A stretch of DNA of 64,000 nt from contig NC_079237.1 in assembly GCF_028502605.1 (NCBI RefSeq), positions 1,116,001 to 1,180,000 of the forward strand. Direction: 5' to 3'. Source of the DNA: Trichoderma breve. Taxonomy: Eukaryota > Ascomycota > Sordariomycetes > Hypocreales > Hypocreaceae. Positions 45,311 through 55,523 of the stretch are shown here, piece after piece (position 1 is the first letter of the stretch; the number at the start of each line of letters is the position of its first letter). The notes under the pieces were generated by a model. That model was not told where the DNA came from, did no database searches, and saw only the letters and a list, made by a program, of their open reading frames with translations. The translations under genes were made by a program, and so were the position numbers.

Positions 45311-46601
45311 ATGGTCAACATTCCCCAGACTCAGACAGCGGCTATTGTCCCAAAGCTTGGTGGCGGAGTTGTCTTTGTGCATGACTATCCGGTGCCACAG
45401 CCGGGTCACAATGAAGTCTTAGCAAAAGTTCTCTATTCGGGAGTCTGCCAGAGCGGTAAGAATGAAGCCACTTACACCAAACTGTATTTCCGAGACAGCC
45501 AAACTCTTGATCACAATTCTAAGCCTTACTCCGTGCAGATCTCCACACTCAAGCTGGCATCGCAGCCTCAGCTCAGGGAACACCAATTACGAATGTCAAG
45601 CTACCTCATGTTGGAGGGCATGAAGGTATCGGGCGCATCATTGCATTGGGCCCTGGAGTAGATGAGGACATCAAAGTTGGCACATATGTTGGTATCAGAT
45701 TCGCAAGTCGAATCTGCCGGCGATGCAATTTTTGTTTGGCTGGAAAGGAGCAGCATTGCATCAAGAGCACAAACCACTTGCATCATGAAGATGGAAGTTT
45801 CCAGGAGTACATCGCTCTGGATGCTGACTATCTTACCCTGCTGCCTAATGATATCGATCCTGTTACCACCGGACCTGTTCTTTGTGCTGGATTGACCACT
45901 TACAAGGTAAGCCGTGAAGTATTCTAATATGCAGCTGCCAATGCACTAGTAACTAACAACAACTATTCAGGCAGTCAAAAATTGCAACGTTAGCGCAGGA
46001 AATTCCGTTGTAGTTGTCGGTGCTGGTGGTGGATTGGGCCATCTCGCAGGTATTTATCACACCAATATCCCCATATGATCGGGCTTATACTGATGGCAAA
46101 TATTTAGTTCAATATGCATTGGCACAAGGAGCCATTGTATACGGCGTTGACGGCGGTGCCGAGAAAGGAGAGTTCCTGAAGTCACTTGGTGTAACCGGCT
46201 ACGTCGACTTTACGACCACTCCCAATCTCATTGACAAGATTCACGAGATTACCAACGGGGGAGCAGATGCCGTCATTGTAACTGCAGCGAACCCAAAGGC
46301 GTTTGCCCAGGCCGCCGAAATGCTCGCCGTTGGGGGAACGCTCAGCTGTGTTGGAATTCCTGCAGAGAGAGGCTATCTCGAAACGCCCATCAGCACCATT
46401 GTAATCAAGGGTCTTCATATAACTGGTAACCTAGTTGGATCGCTCAAAGAATGTTTGGAGGCGGTGGATCTTGTACGAAGAGGCATTGTGAAGCCTAAGG
46501 TTACGGTTCGTCCGTTTGAGGACTTGCCCAAGATTTATCAGGAGTTGGAGAGGGGTGATGTTTTGGGCCGTATTGTGCTGAAAATTGCAAAGGACGAGTA
46601 A
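45311..46601 (+). CDS. zinc-dependent alcohol dehydrogenase
   Basis: Four exons, 45311-45455, 45539-45906, 45971-46049 and 46108-46601, 361 aa; introns 83, 64 and 58 nt, all GT..AG. Splicing rebuilds GVCQSDLH (catalytic zinc Cys), GGHEGIGRI (catalytic zinc His/Glu region), a structural zinc site with four Cys (ICRRCNFCLAGKEQHC), LCAGLTTYKAVK and the NAD-binding motif GAGGGLGHLAVQYA. These place it with yeast-type Adh enzymes of the medium-chain family, which interconvert primary alcohols and aldehydes. No targeting signal, so cytosolic. The exact substrate is not known. It lies next to an AmyR-like regulator transcribed the other way. Confidence 0.92.
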
Positions 46602-46792
46602 GTGGATTCCAAGATGGAATACCGCACTCGAAACTGTCACACAGTAGGTAGGACAGAATCCATAACTTAGGTAAAAATTACTGTTCAAAACCACAATAAT
46701 TTGTCTTCTGATGTTGCTCCTCTTTCGACTTACACAACTATCATGATCTATATATTGTAGATCAGTGAGCAACTCCTCATTAATGCCGCTGA

Positions 46793-46905
46793 AGTATGCC
46801 GCAGAGCCATGCCGCAGAGCCATGCCGCTGCACAAGTCGCTATGTCTTGCTTCATGCAATCGCATTGTCTTGCTTCACGTAGTCGCAATGTCTTGCTTGC
46901 TCGGC
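46793..46905. repeat. short tandem repeats
   Basis: GCCGCAGAGCCAT occurs twice in tandem (about 46798-46823), followed by three diverged units of about 25 bp containing TGTCTTGCTT and TCGCA. Confidence 0.6.
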
Positions 46906-47167
46906 ATTGCTGTTCTAACCCAACTAAGTACCCCACGGCACTAATCATGTTCCCCAAACCAGAGTTCTAGGTTGCATACCAGCGGATCGGGTTCGATCGG
47001 GCTCGGAATTACGGGCCACTATTGGACAGGCCATGAGCCGTAGGGCGCGCCAAAAAGAGACATTCGGCCTGGACTTCTCTAGTCGCCAGTAACTTCTGTA
47101 AGCAATTGCGACATCGAATTGACGTTTCGATGGGCTCCAGAGAATCAAATCGTCGAGTCGATTGGGC

Positions 47168-47175
47168 TATATAAA
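47168..47175 (+). promoter_or_regulatory. TATA box of HD-domain gene
   Basis: TATATAAA about 130 bp upstream of the first ATG (47304), with a pyrimidine-rich leader in between. Confidence 0.55.
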
Positions 47176-47303
47176 CCAAGACTGTCCCCCATCAGTTTCC
47201 GTCTCTTCTCTTCTTGCCTCTGACTATCATCTCAAAGAACATTCTAGTGACCCTCGAAATCTCACCAGTGAAGGATATCGTATCACAGACTACAACCTCA
47301 ATC

Positions 47304-48008
47304 ATGTGCTTAACAACTGGCAATTCATCATCCACTGAGCGGGCTACTTTGAGCGCCGCTGCCAGAGCTGTGGTGCCGAACCATCCCGCTGCCCAAGAGG
47401 CCCTCGAAGTTGCTCTCAAATCACTTTCACCATCTCTCTTCAACCACAGCCTCCGCCTATACATCTATGCACAAGCGCTGCTCAACTCGTCGTCAGCTGG
47501 GCTGCCCGGTTCCTTTGAAGCCTTCAAGGGGGTTTCAGTTGAGCCTCATGTGCTCTTCGTTGCTTGTATCTACCATGATCTAAGCACAGTGGAGAAGTAT
47601 GACGGCAATCCCAAGCGCTTTGAGATCGTTGCCGGCGATGAAGCCGTGCAACTGCTACTCAAGCACGGTGAGAGTGAATCGGCCGCCAGGGAAGCCTGGC
47701 TCGCCATGTCACTACATACCACACCCCATATTCCGGAGAACCTTGGAGGAGCCGTACAGGCACTCCGGCTGGGAATAAGGACCGAGTTCCGCGGATACCA
47801 GCTGGCGAAAGAGGCGCTCACAGAGGAGCAGTGGAGAGTTGTCAAGGAAGACTTGCCTCGTCTTGATATTGAGAAAGATCTGTCTGATGCAGTTGTTCGA
47901 CAGGCGTTGGCGACTGAGGAAAAAGCACCAAGAATGACATGGGCAGGAGAGCTATTGAAGTGGAAGAAGGCGAACCCAGATTACCAGGGCACTAACCAAG
48001 CATTTTGA
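47304..48008 (+). CDS. HD-domain protein, cyanamide-hydratase-like
   Basis: Intronless, 234 aa from the first ATG of the frame at 47304. FNHSLRLYIYAQAL (about residues 46-59) supplies the first metal-binding His, and ACIYHDLST (about 88-96) the HD pair. MSLHTTPHIPENLGG (about 140) carries further His. This spacing resembles fungal cyanamide hydratase (Ddi2/Ddi3) and related HD metallohydrolases, but overall resemblance is limited. Fungal genomes hold many such proteins of unknown substrate. The long tail is charged (EEQWRVVKEDLPRLDIEKDL). Likely cytosolic. The start may be further downstream only if the leader is not translated. Confidence 0.7.
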   Translation: MCLTTGNSSSTERATLSAAARAVVPNHPAAQEALEVALKSLSPSLFNHSLRLYIYAQALLNSSSAGLPGSFEAFKGVSVEPHVLFVACIYHDLSTVEKYDGNPKRFEIVAGDEAVQLLLKHGESESAAREAWLAMSLHTTPHIPENLGGAVQALRLGIRTEFRGYQLAKEALTEEQWRVVKEDLPRLDIEKDLSDAVVRQALATEEKAPRMTWAGELLKWKKANPDYQGTNQAF

Positions 48009-48585
48009 GTTGAGGACGGCTATAGATGATTTGTGAATAGTCGAGAGCAATTACGGCGTACATAGTATAATTCAAGAAAACTTCGGGTACCTGCATCGAT
48101 GAAATATTGATGTCGTTGCAAATAGATCTGATTTGCCAAGGAGCTATTATGTGTTGCTACCAACACTTGAGCTTTCAATCCTTGTCAATGCCGTTTCAAT
48201 CATACATGCAGCGGTGCTATCTATTTAGGCGCATGCATGTAAGACTGAAATCGTCTTGCTCGTTTTGACTAATAAACACATCCCGCATTACGTCAACTTT
48301 CGATTACAATGATTAGAATACCTTTTGACGCAATCCGTCTAGCATCGGAGGACTATCATGGAGAATTCAATGCCTCTAGAAGCGAGTGAATTCATTATGC
48401 CGGGACACGACCCACTGGAAACGGCTAAAATAACAGAGGATGGCGGCAAGACAGAGAGATACCGAGAATAGCCGATTCCTAAATTACAGGTAACTAAGCC
48501 GTGCGAGTATTCTCTCACCTTGATATAACACTTCCGGAGCCTCACTTTGTGTATTTACACGGAGTAATAACAGAACATAGCAAAG
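48009..48585. other. intergenic region
   Basis: 3' flank of the HD-domain gene and promoter of the thioesterase gene. No gene or repeat seen. Confidence 0.4.
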
Positions 48586-49662
48586 ATGAAAAGCACGGTT
48601 TCAAAAATCAGAGGCAATGTTGCCTTTCATGCAATGCGACCGTCATCGGTTCGCAGTCTGACAACCACGGCTAGATTACGTGCAGCAACGCCGCCACCAG
48701 CATCGGAAAATGGAGCAATTAACTCAAGGTGGCTATCAGACTTGCAGAAGAGATTGAAACAATCCTTGTCGCTCAAAATTGCGCCGAAAAAGGCAGACGA
48801 AGTGAGGGAACGACTGGCATATCTGGATAAGAATTGGCTGGAGCTCTCAGCTGGACGAGAAGGATACTTGGTTGACCCGGAAAGGCGAGGGTTGGATAGA
48901 CATATGGTGCAATGGGGAGACATGGTGAGGATGCGATACCCTTTAATGCCGTGTTGAAATAGGAACAGTGTTGACCTTTTCTCTTCTTTTTGGTTTCTAA
49001 AGGACATGATGGTAAGTCACCTAAATTTGAGATGCGCTCACTTTAAAACTTCATTCTAATGACGTATTTACATCGCAGGGTAACTAGCTACGATATTCCG
49101 CAATCATTTCCATTTACTAACTTTGCCAAGGACATGTCAATAATGTCATATACAATCGGCTCGCTGAGTCTGGCCGTGTGAACTGGACAAGAAACCTTGC
49201 ACAGTTTTCAGACCCCAAGTACCAGCAGGAATGGTTTGATCTCATGTCGCCAAAGAGTATCGGCCTCATCTTGGCGAGTATCAGAACCGACTTCAAATTT
49301 GTAAGCCCTCTTCGGTTCTTTTTTATAAACTAGTGCTGATTTCGACAAAGCCCATGACTTTCCCAGACCGTGTCACAGTTTTGCATAAGCTGGTCACGAA
49401 GCCGGATTACAGCTCTGACCGCTTCTACTTGGAAGCCGTCATGTACTCCGAGCAGCAAAGACGACCGGCGGCGAAATGCTTTGAAGATATCGTGGTCTAC
49501 GATTACAGAGCGGCCAAGAAGGCACCGTTGAAGCCTTTCATGGTTGATGAGTTGCAGGCAACCTATGATCTACAAGAACAGAGGAAGAAGGAAGCTGAGA
49601 AAAAGGTAGCCGAGCTACAAGCATTTGTTCAACAGGTAGAGGACAGCGCTGGTGCTGCATAG
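48586..49662 (+). CDS. mitochondrial hotdog-fold thioesterase with 9-nt and 1-nt exons
   Basis: The best model has five exons: 48586-48924, 49003-49011 (9 nt), 49079 (1 nt), 49131-49300 and 49351-49662, giving 276 aa. It rebuilds VQWGDMDMMGHVNNVIYNRL, the acyl-CoA/ACP thioesterase (4HBT) signature, with exact expected spacing WGDMDxxxHVNN. All introns are GT..AG: GTGAGG..AAG, GTAAGT..CAG, GTAACT..AAG and GTAAGC..AAG. Exon 4 (170 nt) needs one extra base upstream to keep frame, which the single G at 49079 supplies. The N-terminus is basic and Ser/Thr-rich (RPSSVRSLTTTARLRAA), typical of a mitochondrial presequence. The C-terminal tail is a charged helix rich in K and E. Such proteins hydrolyse acyl thioesters; the physiological substrate is unknown. 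Confidence 0.8.
49003..49011 (+). other. candidate 9-nt micro-exon
   Basis: GACATGATG lies between acceptor TTTCTAAAG and donor GTAAGT. It encodes Asp-Met-Met, including the second Asp of the conserved WGDMD motif. Confidence 0.75.
49079..49079 (+). other. candidate single-nucleotide exon
   Basis: The genomic string CATCGCAG-G-GTAACT places one G between a CAG acceptor and a GT donor. The downstream intron (51 nt) has a TACTAAC branch site. This G plus GA of the next exon makes the Gly codon of the conserved GHVNN motif and restores frame. Confidence 0.65.
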
Positions 49663-50069
49663 AAAGGTTTAGACGGGTTACAGTTTTGGGGTAGATGGTT
49701 TTAGAATATTGTACATATACATTCACGTAACAACCCAAGTGGCAGCATCCCAACTCTGGCCTTGTGAATTATATACGGACCAGCTCCATACATACGATTT
49801 ATCTCACTCATACGCGATAGGAACAACATTTATAAATATGAACATAAGCATCATCAATTCGTACTTATCCACTCATCTTCGCAAAGCAAAGAGCAATATA
49901 TACATGAAGAAAAAGGATATATACATCATAAAAGGGCATGTATGTGCATAGTGACAAAAGGAAGTGAAAATGCTCATCCTCCCAATTTGCCACTGAGCCC
50001 GAGAGGACCTCAGGCTTATGTACTGTGGTATCGCATGTCACAAACAGCTACCTCAAGAGCGCAAGTTTC
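49663..50069. other. convergent 3' flanks
   Basis: About 400 bp of AT-rich sequence between the thioesterase and the glucanase, probably both 3' UTRs. Confidence 0.45.
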
Positions 50070-51008
50070 TTAGGTAGAGTACTGAGCGACGTAGCCAACC
50101 TCCATCATGCTTCCGTAGCCATCGAGGGTGGCGCTGTTGGGGTTGCCAGGCTGTTTCATATGTTAGCTGTGTCTGATCAAACTAAAAGCAGATATTATGG
50201 AGGAACGTACCCAGTTGCCACCGACAGCAACGTTAAGAATGAAGAAGAGGGGGCTGTGAGCAATGTTGTTCCAGACGTTCTGGTTGCCAATGCGGGAACC
50301 AGTGATCTGGAAGTAGTTGGTGCCGTCGAGAGACCAGGTGAGGGTCTCAGACTGCCAGCTGCTGGGAGTGCGGTCGATCTCAACACGCCAAGCGTGCCAG
50401 TCGTTGACGTTGGCGATGTTGACAGGGCCTCCAATACCGTTACCCTCGTTGCAGATACCGCCGGGGTAGACGTCGCAGTGAAGGGTACCGTGACCGGTAG
50501 CCTGGCCGTCGACAGTCTCCATGATGTCGATCTCACCACAGTTGGGCCAGCTGCCGCCCGGTTGACGGAGGGAGTCACCCAGCATCCAGAAAGCAGGCCA
50601 GATACCTTGCTTGTTGGCCTGGGCGTTGCTGCCGAAGCGGATGGCGGCTTCAAGACGGGTGACCCTGCCGGCCTGAGGGGTGAATGTGTACTTAGACTCA
50701 AGACGACCGGAGGTCCAGCCACCAAAGGTGCTGGTTCCCTTGCTGCTATCCCTCCAGGGGACCAGCTGGAGGGTGCTTCCACCACTGAGCTGAACATTGG
50801 CGGTGCTGGAGGAGTAGGTCTCCTGCTCGGCGTTGACGTTCAAGTTTCCGGTGATGATGTTCCAGTTGCCCTGGTTAGGAGAAGTGCCACCGTTGCCAGC
50901 GAAGGTGTCAGTCCAGACCAAGTTCCAGCCGCTGTAAGTCGGTGGCTGCCAGGCGTTGGTAGCACCAACAAAGGCGAGGACGGCGGCAGCAACCTTGGGA
51001 GACCACAT
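50070..51008 (-). CDS. secreted GH16 endo-beta-glucanase
   Basis: Two exons, 51008-50211 and 50150-50070, 60-nt intron (GTACGT..CAG), 292 aa. Signal peptide MWSPKVAAAVLAFVGATNA. The mature domain begins YSGWNLVWTDTF. The catalytic motif GEIDIMETVDG holds the nucleophile and acid/base glutamates (ExDxxE) of glycoside hydrolase family 16. GIWPAFWMLG and VNDWHAWRVEIDR are further family segments, and FILNVAVGGNW spans the splice site. Exon 2 supplies the terminal PGNP.. to ..MEVGYVAQYST. The family cleaves beta-1,3- or beta-1,3/1,4-glucan, here most likely in the cell wall or medium. No cellulose-binding module. Confidence 0.93.
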
Positions 51009-54000
51009 TTTGTATATGTTTCAAAAAGGGGTTAAAAGGAGGGTATATAGTATGTACTGATGTTGTATATACAACTTGAGGAAGGGTATATGTACAAGGA
51101 TAGGGGCTTTCGTAGGAAAGGAGAGACTATGCAGGGCTCCTGAGCCAAAAGAAGCTTCTATATCGTCAAGATATTGATGGTGATACAAAAAGAAAAAAGG
51201 GGATCGACGAGAAGAAGCCTGCTCCTTTATGTAGAGCAGCTTCGAGATCGAAATCGACAGAGAATCCTGATTCTGTCCCGGGCTTGCCTAGTGACCCCAA
51301 GTCATACCCAATGCCGTTTCGGAAGGTGAAAACTCTCCAAGAGACTATACACAGGCATGCCACCAATGAAAGCAAGGACACGCCATTGTCATCCGTGATA
51401 ACAGCGAGAGAAGGCCGGAGCCGTGATTGGGCCGCAGTGGGGAGCGAATAGACAGATGCCCTCGAGCCAGGGCCATATGAACCCACGGCGTGCCTGGCCA
51501 AGAGACAAAGAAGCTCCCCAATGACCTTGGCCCACCAGTCCAGAAGGGGGACCATGTTCCGGGAGACGGACTAATTGGTGGAGAAGCGCTTCAAGACTCG
51601 ATTGGGGTTATCAAGGGTTGTAGAGTCGAAATGCTACCTCGAACAGGAATCTGTGCGCGTCTTCTGACGGACGGGCCGATAGGCTGGATGCAACACGTGG
51701 GACGATGGTCTTTAGGACAGAGAGCCATTATTAAAGTCGCTGGATCTTTCATGCGACCAGGATACATGATGATGATGGGGTTCCCGGATGAGAGATTGAG
51801 GGCATGATCGGGTCAATCTGCCGCCCGGTATCGAGCTTGCAATAGCGAGCAACGATCTACGTCGTCATGATCCATGTGTTGTCTCAGTCCAAGACAACAC
51901 ATGGGATAAGGACGGGAGTGATAAGCCTAAGGAGAAATAGAGGAGAATTTCCTGCTCACTTGTCTCCGGGGCCTTGTCGCTCCTTCGGCGTCAAGATCCG
52001 CAGGTCCGTCCTATTAAGGAGAGGCGGTAGCCATGAGAGATAGACGAATAGCATAAGATCCCACGGCGCCAAGAGAAGCTTGGCCCGGATGGCGCCGCGT
52101 ACCATTGCAGATGGGGGCTTTCCGCTTCTTCTCTTCCACCTTACTATTCGAAGGGAGACATATCGAAAGGGCCTTGTGCCTGACTGTTGGCCATGGCCCC
52201 CTGTCGCGCATGGGGTCGTCTGGGGTGCAGAAGCCACCACGCGCGAACGACTACTAGGGGCGAAGGCAGACCGGCGTTTGAGGCGGCATTAACATGATTC
52301 GATGGCGCATTGAGCTTGTGATGAAGGTAATCTATCACAACGCGCCAGCACTTGGTCACTAGCAGCTACAAATGCCCGAGCCAGATGATGGCCGATCATG
52401 GCAGTCATGTTCACTCACCACCCTCATGAGTCCCTTGTAAGCCCATCGTGAAAATGTCACGCTGCCATTTCGAGCGAACTCAAAACCTGGGGTTGCTATC
52501 AGCGTGACTGATGGAACGCAAGTAGGGCCGCTGGCCTCCACACCATCTTCCCATCACACGCGGGTACTATCAACTTGGGAATTGCCGCCCCCCGGAGCCA
52601 CGAGTTTTTGGCGCCTCCCGGATCAAGGTTAGCGGGCGAATATTGTGAGCGAGTGGGAATATGACTGCTGGGATCAGGTCTGCTCCTGATCCCTCCCCCG
52701 GGAATAGGACGAGTGAGATGTGAGCTTCCATGGAAGACACAGGGCTAGTTTCTGGGCCAGCTTCCCGCGAGTCATATTATTGTATATTTCAGACTGCGTG
52801 TATAATTTCAGTGATGCATTAGTATATCTGCTAGCCATTCAGGCAACTTCCATGAGCGGCAACGGCTGCCATATAGCCGCAGATAATATGTGGCGCCAAT
52901 AGCCGGCACTTTGGCTGTGTGCCCGACATATGGCCGTCAAGGCTAGGCAAGATTGGACGTTTGATGTTTCTGGCCCTGACGGAAGGATTGCGATGCTTGA
53001 ATCGATTGCTAGGGTAATGCCTACTCCACCGCCGATCATGTTGTATATTGTATGGTCAAAGATAGAATACGCTTCGAAGCGTACATGATAACTCGTGGTA
53101 CAGTACAAGTTCTGTCCATGTGAAGACCTTGTCTTCTCCAGACATCCTCGGTACTTGAATTGAGCCTCGCTGCCGGCTAAAATCTCCCTGCAGGCATCTC
53201 CCTGAAGGGACAGCAGCATGTCAGCATACATACGTACATAGAAAGACCTGCAATCACCAGCCTCTCATCAGCTGCGGCTGTACGTGTATGTATGTATGTA
53301 AGCCGCCGGGGACCTGCAGATTGCATTTCAGCGCTAAGCTGGAAGTTCAGAAGAATCAATCCCCAATAGAGCAGAGCGTTGCAACCGACGTAATCAGCGT
53401 CCCATTGAAGAAGCTTGAGAATAAGCCTCACCCGCATGTCGAGGCTCTCAGCCAGCCATGCTGTGCGACATTGCCGCTCTTCTGTGCATCCACAGATCTT
53501 TCCTGCTGCCTCATCTGGACTGTCGTACTCGTACATACCACACATACTAGTAGAGAGACAACACGTGCTGGGGATGCTGGGGCTGAGCGTATTCGATTAG
53601 CTCATGTTCTAGGGCCAGCTTTTGACAAGAACGGTAATCTTTGAGAGATGCCTTTTCAGGACAGAGTCTGAGCGCGCGTGGAGTCGCAGACTCTCGGGAA
53701 GCCTCTCGGGACGCTCTCGCTCATAAGAGGAGGTTCCCGGCGCATTGGCGGCTTATTACATGTATGCTACCGAACCTTGTAATTCCCCTTTCAAGTCAAT
53801 TCTTCGCATATGAAGGATCGGAGCTCAGATCCTGGTCCTAGAAGCAGCGTAATCGTTGGCCCCTCATGATGAACCTGGTCATGAAAGCTTGTCTACATGT
53901 ATAGGCGATTACCACCACTCCGAGAGTGCAGATCTTCCGGCTGTGGCCTCGATCTCTATCAGGTCTGAATAGCGTCAGGGACATCATCAGGTTATAACAC

Positions 54001-54450
54001 ACGATTTTCCTTCTCATAGCATCTCCCTTTGATGTACGACTGCGCCCGCATTTAGGGTTTCTAAGACATCTTATCGCCGAAATAGCCATCGGACTTTTAC
54101 CCGGAATCCTCACGGATGCTGTGAACCCCGCGTTTTTTTGTCTTTGACGCCCCCATAAGCGTGGCCGTTGTTACGGGGAATGAAATCATAATGTAGTTTC
54201 TCTCCAAATTGGAGACAACTGGATAGTATGGGAATAAAAGTCTCACGGACGGTCCCCCGGGTTTAACCCCGATTCCGTTCTGATATAATATGTTCGTCTA
54301 CTAGAGGGATTTCACTGTTGTGTTCCTTGCACTATCAGACCTATCATTGCTGGCTAGTTCATCTTGCTTTTGAGCTTCCTAGTCCGACAACTGTGGTCTC
54401 TTTGTTTTGTCTTCTGTTCTCATCCCACCCGATCCATCAGCGCGCCAAAA
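51009..54450. other. 3.4 kb gene-poor region
   Basis: Glucanase promoter on the left, dehydrogenase promoter on the right. The frames between are short or overlap on opposite strands and show no domain. A short TATG repeat occurs near 53.29 kb. A 129-codon minus-strand frame (51166-51555) is not supported. Confidence 0.4.
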
Positions 54451-55523
54451 ATGTCCGCCGCAGCCGCAGTTTTTGCTCCGGGAGCAACCGCCCTCATCAC
54501 CGGCGGCGCTTCCGGCGTTGGCCTGGCCATTGCTAAGCTGTGCCGCAGCAAGGGTATGAAGCTGCTGCTTGTAGATCGCAACGCCGAGGCCCTGGAGAAG
54601 GCCAAGGCTGAAGTCGGCTCATCATCGTCAGATGTAGCCACTTCGGTGCTTGATGTCAGCAAGCCCGATGAATGGGCTTCGCTTAGGGAGCAGGCCGCAA
54701 AGACTTTTGGGTCGATTGAGCTTCTCGTTTTGAATGCTGGCATTGGTGCTAGGGGGACCTGGGGAGATGCTGACTACTTTAGAAATGTACGTGCCAAATC
54801 ATCTGGAAGGGGGAAACTAGAGCTCGATGAAGAAGATGGTGATGGAGCAGAGGGATGGTATTTCCACCACTGACGGTAATGCGTACTACATAGATCCTCG
54901 AGACGAACCTCTTTGGGGTGATCCATGGAATCAACACTTTCCTCCCGGTAGTTCAAGAGGCCGCAAAAAGCCGGCCCACCTCCATTGTCATCACCGGCAG
55001 CAAGCAAGGCATCACAAACCCCCCAGGAAATCCTGCCTACAATGCCTCAAAATCTGCCGTCAAGACCCTTGCCGAGCATCTTAGCTGGGACCTTCGAGAC
55101 ACCAAGACTAGTGTCCACCTTCTCGTCCCGGGCTGGACGTTTACTGGCATGGTAAGTGGCCGTTGTCGAATCTTGTGTCCTATTCCTCTTATCCTCATGC
55201 TTCATCTTATTTGACCCTTCATATTATTTTGATGTTGCATGAATCTCACGTGTTACACTTTTCTCTAGACTGGGGGAGGTCAGACCAAGGAAAAGCCGGC
55301 GGGCGCGTGGGCACCAGAACAGGTAGCCGATTACTTATACAAGAAGATGGAGCAAGACAAATTTTATGTCATCTGCCCTGACAATGAGACCGCCGAGGAG
55401 ACGGACAAGAAGAGGATGCTGTGGAGCGTGGGAGACATCATTAAAGAACGGCCGCCGCTTACGCGCTGGCGACCAGAGTGGAAGGAGGAAGCAACAGAGA
55501 CCATTGCGAAGACTCAGATCTGA
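54451..55523 (+). CDS. short-chain dehydrogenase/reductase
   Basis: Three exons, 54451-54786, 54894-55151 and 55269-55523, with introns of 107 nt (GTACGT..TAG) and 117 nt (GTAAGT..TAG), 282 aa. TGGASGVGLA (about residue 18) is the cofactor-binding glycine motif; LNAGIGARG follows at about 94. The catalytic Ser lies in IVITGSKQG, and the catalytic Tyr and Lys in YNASKSA. VPGWTFTGMTGGG is rebuilt across intron 2. Classical SDR length with a C-terminal extension rich in charged residues. Cytosolic by lack of signal. The substrate is not predictable from sequence alone. Confidence 0.92.

Larger units (their letters stand above)
46602..47303. other. intergenic region with imperfect tandem repeats
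   Basis: 3' flank of the alcohol dehydrogenase and promoter of the HD-domain gene. Holds GCCGCAGAGCCAT and TGTCTTGCTT repeats (46793-46905) and a TATA box at 47168 (separate entries). Confidence 0.5.

Noticed and set aside
46975..47010. GGGTTCGATC box resembling a tRNA B box
   Set aside because: No T-stem pairing around the box and no A box or cloverleaf could be drawn.
51166..51555. 129-codon minus-strand frame after the glucanase
   Set aside because: It starts with ATG but has no domain, no signal and lies in promoter-like DNA.
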